A stretch of 64,000 nucleotides of DNA from Lujinxingia vulgaris (GTDB lineage Bacteria > Myxococcota_A > Bradymonadia > Bradymonadales > Bradymonadaceae): NCBI RefSeq assembly GCF_007997015.1, contig NZ_VOSM01000013.1, positions 1-64,000 on the forward strand, read 5' to 3'. This document shows positions 59,526-64,000 of this stretch, piece by piece. The translations under genes and the position numbers were made by a program. The notes under the pieces were generated by a model. That model saw only the letters and a program-made list of their open reading frames with translations. It was not told the origin of the DNA and ran no database searches. Numbering within the stretch: position 1 is the first letter of the stretch; the number at the start of each line of letters is the position of its first letter.

Positions 59526-59995
59526 TGAAGATCGTCCAACCGAGGGTCGAGCATCCCCCGCATCGTTACTGAAGATCGTCCAACCGAGGGTCGAGCATCC
59601 CCCGCATCGTTACTGAAGATCGTCCAACCGAGGGTCGAGCATCCCCCGCATCGTTACTGAAGATCGTCCAACCGAGGGTCGAGCATCCCCCGCATCGTTA
59701 CTGAAGATCGTCCAACCGAGGGTCGAGCATCCCCCGCATCGTTACTGAAGATCGTCCAACCGAGGGTCGAGCATCCCCCGCATCGTTACTGAAGATCGTC
59801 CAACCGAGGGTCGAACATCCCCCGCATCGTTACTGAAGATCGTCCAACCGAGGGTCGAGCATCCCCCGCATCGTTACTGAAGATCGTCCAACCGAGGGTC
59901 GAGCATCCCCCGCATCATCCCTGAAGATCGTCCAACCGAGGATCGGCCTCCCAACCGCATGATCGCTGAAAAACGTTCGACCGAGGGATGGTCAA
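59526..59995 (+). repeat. 44-bp tandem palindrome array (about ten units)
   Basis: Exact 44-bp units beginning TGAAGATCGTCCAACCGAGG at 59526, 59570, 59614 and onward to 59922, with the last one or two degenerate. The first eight or nine are almost identical. The gap 59396-60001 is otherwise empty: the promoter side of the FG-GAP gene lies at 59396-59525, and the 3' end of the haem-protein gene abuts the array. Confidence 0.95.
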
Positions 59996-60001
59996 ATCAC
60001 C

Positions 60002-60742
60002 TCAACTTCCCGGCACTTCCACCCAGAACCAACCCCGCAGATCGCCCTCGGCATAGCCGGTGGCCCGGTCTTCGGGATAGTAGGTCTCGATCGCCCGGGC
60101 GACCTGCGGCGCCAGCGACTCTCGCTCTCCGTGGCAGGTAAGACACGGCGCGGCGATGCGAATCGGGCTGAGCACCGCAAGCTCCTGCTGTGGCCCCACG
60201 CCCACCCGCTCCTCACCCGCCTCGTTGGCCATCGCGGCGGCCCACTGCGGCGGCTGGTTGTCGGCGTTTCGCAGCTTTTCGGAAAAACGTCCGATGCGCA
60301 CCCCGTGCTCGCGGCCCACCTCCGCAGTCAGCACCCCCGCCTCACGATGACAGACCTCCACCGCCGCCGGCGCGCCCTTCTCCTGCACCACCCCCATCAC
60401 TCGCCCCATCAGGGTGCTCGCCAGGGCCTGACGCGCTTGCCGGGCCCGCTCCAGCTGCGACTGCTGGTCGGGGCTCAGGCGCTCCGCTTCCAGCTGACTC
60501 CAGCCCGCGGGCAGCGTCTCGCCCCCCTCATCGCCCGCTTCTTGCGTGGTGGCCGGCGCAGAAGCGCCCTGCTGCTGTGCTTCACCCTCGGCGATCTCGG
60601 TCCCGGGAGCCTCCTCACCCTCCTGCGTTGATGCTGGCGAGCGCTCGCACGCGCCCAGCAGCAGCGCGCCTGCCAGCATCGCCACGCTCAAAAGCGACGA
60701 TCGTTTCCACGCGTTTCCCGAACTTCCGCCAGCACGCTTCAC
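60002..60742 (-). CDS. DUF3365 (Tll0287-like) haem lipoprotein
   Basis: A 246-residue exported protein: signal sequence with lipobox LLGAC, a Gln/Glu/Ala-rich linker, then a DUF3365 domain (~105-246). The family signature VEVCHREA...RIGRFSEKLRNADNQPPQWA and a c-type haem motif in CLTCHGE are visible. Such domains are periplasmic redox or gas sensors. Start choice: the GTG at 60742 has AGGAG six bases upstream; the ATGs at 60748 and 60766 are in frame but less well placed. Confidence 0.85.
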   Translation of the reverse strand: MKRAGGSSGNAWKRSSLLSVAMLAGALLLGACERSPASTQEGEEAPGTEIAEGEAQQQGASAPATTQEAGDEGGETLPAGWSQLEAERLSPDQQSQLERARQARQALASTLMGRVMGVVQEKGAPAAVEVCHREAGVLTAEVGREHGVRIGRFSEKLRNADNQPPQWAAAMANEAGEERVGVGPQQELAVLSPIRIAAPCLTCHGERESLAPQVARAIETYYPEDRATGYAEGDLRGWFWVEVPGS

Positions 60743-60952
60743 GGGCATCTCCTCATAAAAATCCATCCCACACACCGTTCAAGAACTCGCCGACGTCACT
60801 CGCCAGGCAGCGCATGCCACCTAAAGCGCGCAGCCTCCGATCTCTTATAAGAAATAGAATGAAAAAGATCAGACGCCATGCAGGTCCCGTCGCATCCCTG
60901 GCCGGCCCACAACCTCAGCTCGCCAGCATCGCGGCAGCGGGCCTCAACGACC

Positions 60953-61321
60953 TCACCCGCCAAAGAGCTTTTTGAAAAATCCCGGCGGACGGTCCGGGTT
61001 GATGCGCTGCGCCAGAGACACGATCTGCGCGGCGCTCTTCGCCCCGATCGAGACCTCCTGGATCTGTCCCTCCCGCACCGCGATGAGTGTCGGAAGGCTG
61101 CGCACGTTAAACGCCCGGGCAAGCGCCGGGTAGGTCTCGGTATCGAGCTTGTAAAACGCCACCGGCTGGTCGGCCATCTGCTCGGCGGCCGCCTCAAACT
61201 GCGGGGCCATCATCTTGCAGGGGCCGCACCATCCCGCCCAGAAGTCGATCAGCGCGGCCGGACCGCCTGGCTCCATGATCGCCTCAACCTCGGCCTGCGT
61301 CGTCAGTTCTTTCACCGTCAT
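60953..61321 (-). CDS. Thioredoxin
   Basis: A 122-residue cytosolic thioredoxin: active-site WCGPC in LIDFWAGWCGPCKMMAPQFE, cis-Pro in VRSLPTLIAVREGQ, and the usual alpha/beta order. The C-terminal tail RPPGFFKKLFGG is slightly longer than E. coli TrxA. It reduces protein disulfides. AGGAG precedes the ATG. It is transcribed in the same direction as the haem-protein gene 210 bp away, but not clearly in one operon. Confidence 0.93.
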   Translation of the reverse strand: MTVKELTTQAEVEAIMEPGGPAALIDFWAGWCGPCKMMAPQFEAAAEQMADQPVAFYKLDTETYPALARAFNVRSLPTLIAVREGQIQEVSIGAKSAAQIVSLAQRINPDRPPGFFKKLFGG

Positions 61322-61860
61322 GGCGTACTCTCCTTAAGGGGGATGAAGCTCAAGGCTTTTGAACTCAAGGATAGCGTTGAGCAAACTTCATACCACGACG
61401 CTCTTGAGCAGATCGCTCACCGGCGAGGGTCAAACACCTCGCCAGGTGAAAAAAGATGTGTGCGGGACGCAAAATCCCGTCAACACTCACGATACTAAGA
61501 GTACGGGCTCGTGATGGAACCACCTCTTATGCAGAAGAGGTGGAAGAGCGAGGACCGGAGAGCACCATCTGTAGCGCGCAGTTTTGAAACGTATGTCGCA
61601 GAATTGAAACAGTTTTGCGACGTGCGGGGCCTTCCACGGGGCTCTTGAAACAGGCCCGTTTCGGCCGACCTTCCCACCGCCTTCACCCACTCGGGGCAGG
61701 GGGTAGGCCGATGTAGGTAACATGTTGCAATTTCAGCGGGCTTTTGATTATGGTGCCCGGCACTTCGATGGACATCGACGCGCGGCGTCATGGCGTACCG
61801 CCGAGTCTGCGCGTTCCACGATAACCTGCGTTTTTTGCATCTTCTTTTGAGAGACTCTTT
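61322..61860. other. Divergent intergenic region with a short hairpin
   Basis: A 539-bp gap between thioredoxin and the papain-like gene. A perfect 9-bp stem CCACCTCTT-ATGCAG-AAGAGGTGG lies at 61520-61543, without a T-run. No palindrome-family repeat is here. Promoters were not resolved. Confidence 0.45.
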
Positions 61861-63387
61861 ATGGCGATGAACACCAAGCAGTGGTGGTTGCTGGCGATCG
61901 GCGCGAGCCTCGTGCTGGCGAGCTGTGGCGAAGGCACCGAGGTCGAGGGGCCGAACACCGACAACGGCGCCGTCTTCGCGCCGCCGCTCGAAAACCTCGA
62001 CACCCTCCTCGATGGCGCGCCCGAGAACGCCTCGCTTCAAAACGAAGCCAAGGGCGATGAGGTTTTTGCGCCGACCAACTACGATCTGATCGCGCTGCAG
62101 TCGCCCACCGCCAACCAGGGAAGCCGAGGGGTCTGCTCGATCTTTGCGGCCGTCGCCCTGATGGAGCACCTCTACATCAAGGAAGGCACCTACCCCGACA
62201 AAGACTTCTCCGAGCAGTACCTGCAGTGGTCGGCGAAGTTCGAGGTTAACTCCTTCCCCAACACCTCCGGCTCCAGCTCCACCTACAACCTGCGCGCGAT
62301 CAGCGACTTCGGGATCGTCGAAGAGGCCTTCTGGCCCTACGAGTCGCGTCCCTGGGGCGCCTCCGACGATGAGCGCTGCGTGGGCGATGAGGCCGAGCGC
62401 CCCACCGAGTGCCACACCAACGGGCACCCGCCTCAGGAGGCCGTCGACGCCGAGAAGTGGAAGCTTCCCTCGAGTCGCTGGATCTCCACGCGTGAGCGCG
62501 ACATCAAAGCGATCATGAAGAATAAGGGCACCGCGGTGGTCGCCGGCGGTGACTTCTTCTACCAGTCGTGGAACCACGGTGCCTCCTCGCTTCCGACCAA
62601 CAGCGAGTACGCCCGCAAAGGCTACGTCCTCTACCCCAATGAGGCCGACAAGGCCGACAGCCGCGAGCGGCCGGCCGGTCACGCCTTCCTGCTGGTGGGC
62701 TGGGACGACACCCTGACCGTGGAGCGCCTCGATGAGAATGGCGAGGTGATGCTCGATGAGAATGGCGAGCCGCTCACCGAGACGGGCTTCTTCATCTTCA
62801 AAAACAGCTGGGGCACCGGCAGCTGGGGCACCGATCACGCCGACGAGCGCATGCCCGACGGCTACGGCTACATCTCCTACCGCTACGTCGAAGAGTTCTT
62901 GAGCGCTCGCGCCACCGACATCCCGGTGTTTGAAGAGCCGGAGCCCGAGCCCGAGCCCAACCCCGATGATGTCTGTGGCGAGACCCTCAGCTGCCGGGAG
63001 GATAGTTGCGTTGACTCTCCGCTCTGTGATGGGGAATGGGAGAGCTTCTCGAACCTTGATGAGTTCGAGATTCCCGACAACGATCCCAACGGCGTGATCA
63101 GCACCATCGAAGTTCCCGGCGAAGGTCCCGCTATGGAAGTTCAGGTCGATTACATCATCGAGCACTCCTACGCCGGGGATCTGGAAGTTCGTCTCTTCAT
63201 CCCCAGTGGTGAGCATGTCGTTCTGCAGGAAGCCGACCAGGCTGCGGGTACCGAGCTTGAGGGCAGCTTTATTGTCACGAGTCTGCAAGGTGAGGAGACC
63301 GGAGGAAACTGGTCGTTGCAGGTGGTCGATAGCTTCGGCGCCGATACCGGCGTGGTTCTGGGATGGCAGTTGACCATCCTCCGCTAA
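61861..63387 (+). CDS. Papain-like cysteine protease lipoprotein with P-domain
   Basis: A 508-residue exported protein with lipobox VLASC. Residues ~80-350 are a C1-type peptidase: catalytic Cys in QGSRGVCSIFAAVALMEH, His in AGHAFLLVGWDD and Asn in FKNSWGTGSWG, with the order and spacing of papain. A Pro-Glu linker (EPEPEPEPNPDD) and a short Cys-rich segment lead to a C-terminal proprotein-convertase P-domain (~400-508; HSYAGDLEVRLFIPSGEHVVL, NWSLQVVDSFGADTG). It is probably an envelope or secreted protease. The usual papain CGSCW reads RGVCS, so one disulfide is missing. Confidence 0.9.
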   Translation: MAMNTKQWWLLAIGASLVLASCGEGTEVEGPNTDNGAVFAPPLENLDTLLDGAPENASLQNEAKGDEVFAPTNYDLIALQSPTANQGSRGVCSIFAAVALMEHLYIKEGTYPDKDFSEQYLQWSAKFEVNSFPNTSGSSSTYNLRAISDFGIVEEAFWPYESRPWGASDDERCVGDEAERPTECHTNGHPPQEAVDAEKWKLPSSRWISTRERDIKAIMKNKGTAVVAGGDFFYQSWNHGASSLPTNSEYARKGYVLYPNEADKADSRERPAGHAFLLVGWDDTLTVERLDENGEVMLDENGEPLTETGFFIFKNSWGTGSWGTDHADERMPDGYGYISYRYVEEFLSARATDIPVFEEPEPEPEPNPDDVCGETLSCREDSCVDSPLCDGEWESFSNLDEFEIPDNDPNGVISTIEVPGEGPAMEVQVDYIIEHSYAGDLEVRLFIPSGEHVVLQEADQAAGTELEGSFIVTSLQGEETGGNWSLQVVDSFGADTGVVLGWQLTILR

Positions 63388-63410
63388 ACCCTGCTACGAT
63401 CGTAGAATCG

Positions 63411-63447
63411 AAAACCCCGGAGCGGCTCGCCGCTCCGGGGTTTTTTA
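63411..63447 (+). terminator. Intrinsic terminator
   Basis: Stem CCCCGGAGCGG / CCGCTCCGGGG with loop CTCG and six Ts after, flanked by an A-run; it ends the papain-like gene. Confidence 0.93.
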
Positions 63448-63466
63448 TTGGGATTTTGGTGGGTTT

Positions 63467-63765
63467 GCACAACCGAGGGTTGGTCATCTCCGTCGCAGCA
63501 TCGGGTCGAGATGCACGACCGGGGGTCGGTCATCTTCGTCGCAGCATCGGGTTGAAATGCACGACCGAGGGTTGGTCATCTCCGCCGCAGCATCACGTCG
63601 AAATGCACGACCGAGGGTTGGTCATCTTCGTCGCAGCATCGGGTCGAAATGCACGACCGAGGGGCGGTCATCTTCGTCGCAGCATCGCGTCGAAATGCAC
63701 GACCGAGGGTCGTGCAACATCGCGAAAAATCACCGAAACGTCCGACCGAGGGACGGACATCTTCG
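63467..63765 (+). repeat. 46-bp tandem palindrome array (six units)
   Basis: GCAC(A/G)ACCG starts at 63467, 63513, 63559, 63605, 63651 and 63697, an exact 46-bp period; a degenerate unit follows at ~63740. The unit links GACCGAGGGTCGGTCATCTTC to CGCAGCATCG-GTCGAAAT. The sixth unit is a perfect palindrome with 9-bp arms TGCACGACC. It fills the gap before the acyl-CoA synthetase gene. Confidence 0.94.
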
Positions 63766-63866
63766 CGGACGCTGGCGCGCGCGAGTCGGGCGATTTACAC
63801 TCCCCCTATACGACACGCACCACAGCCCGGCTCGTTTGCAACCCCCGCCCCATCTGGAGGACGAAG

Positions 63867-64000
63867 ATGCGCGACACGGTGATCGATCGCTTCTTTCAGC
63901 AAGTGGACCGTCGAGGTGACTCGCCGGCGATGTATTTCAACGAGAGGGGCGTCTGGCGGGCCATCTCGTGGGCGGAGTATGGCCGCCGCGCCCGAGACTT
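63867..64000 (+). CDS. Long-chain acyl-CoA synthetase, N-terminal part (cut by window end)
   Basis: Only the first 44 or so codons are present: MRDTVIDRFFQQVDRRGDSP, then AMYFNERGVWRAISWAEYGRRARDF. The phrase RGDSPAM, followed by G-W-ISW-EY, is the usual opening of AMP-forming fatty-acid-CoA ligases (FadD-like), which activate fatty acids with ATP and CoA. TGGAGG lies 8 bases before the ATG. The rest lies beyond the window. Confidence 0.75.
   Translation, partial: MRDTVIDRFFQQVDRRGDSPAMYFNERGVWRAISWAEYGRRARD

Noticed and set aside
59526-59995. Possible CRISPR array (regular repeats of 44 bp)
   Set aside because: The whole 44-bp unit is repeated, so there are no variable spacers, and no cas genes are near.
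61495-63288. A 597-codon open frame on the minus strand
   Set aside because: Antisense to the papain-like protease gene, which has a signal peptide, catalytic motifs and a terminator.

Overview
This is a 64 kb chromosomal window from a GC-rich, Gram-negative bacterium. Many genes are typical of Myxococcota/Bradymonadota-like 'deltaproteobacteria': numerous lipoproteins with a lipobox, Asp-rich linkers, RCC1, thrombospondin type-3, FG-GAP and Cys-rich repeat domains, a MYXO-CTERM-like sorting tag, an RCC1-bearing Ser/Thr kinase and hybrid histidine kinases. A Bradymonadales-like genome is my best guess, by inference only. No rRNA, tRNA, CRISPR array or prophage was seen.

Layout. 1-8 kb: a DUF971 gene inside inverted composite repeats, a CBS protein, a GpsA-like protein, RdgB, and three tandem paralogous outer-membrane-type lipoproteins. 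8-21 kb: a DUF4153 membrane protein, a hybrid sensor kinase, a GyrI-like/cupin fusion, homogentisate dioxygenase, and secreted proteins including a zinc protease and a 909-residue cadherin-like/TSP3 protein. 21-27 kb: an alternative chaperone-usher pilus operon (DUF4402 pilin, PapD-like chaperone, usher). It has a sigma-54 promoter and a divergent sigma-54 activator without a receiver domain. 27-31.5 kb: an rtcB-rtcA-rtcR RNA-repair operon, also behind a sigma-54 promoter. 32-45 kb: an ABC-F ATPase, a kinase with an RCC1 domain, a HemG-like flavodoxin, surface lipoproteins and a pirin. 45-49 kb: a three-gene signalling operon (hybrid histidine kinase, double V4R protein, small protein), with the kinase gene broken by an in-frame UGA. 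49.5-64 kb: SufS-like desulfurase, TetR, cupin, pentapeptide protein, pseudouridine synthase, a REP-associated tyrosine transposase (RAYT), DUF892 protein, FG-GAP lipoprotein, DUF3365 haem protein, thioredoxin, a papain-like lipoprotein and the start of an acyl-CoA synthetase.

The most unusual property is the intergenic DNA. Two repeat systems dominate it. (i) In the left half and around 37-41 kb there is a modular composite: a ~104-bp hairpin (module A), a G-rich GGTTGTGG element (module B) and hexamer GAGNNC tracts (module C). (ii) From 12 kb onwards there are dozens of short palindromes with core CGACC-NNN-GGTCG. They often form arrays of 44- or 46-bp period, including higher-order arrays, and have entered rtcR and rtcA in frame. 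A RAYT gene sits among copies that face in opposite directions on its two sides, so the palindromes are plausible REP elements mobilised by it.
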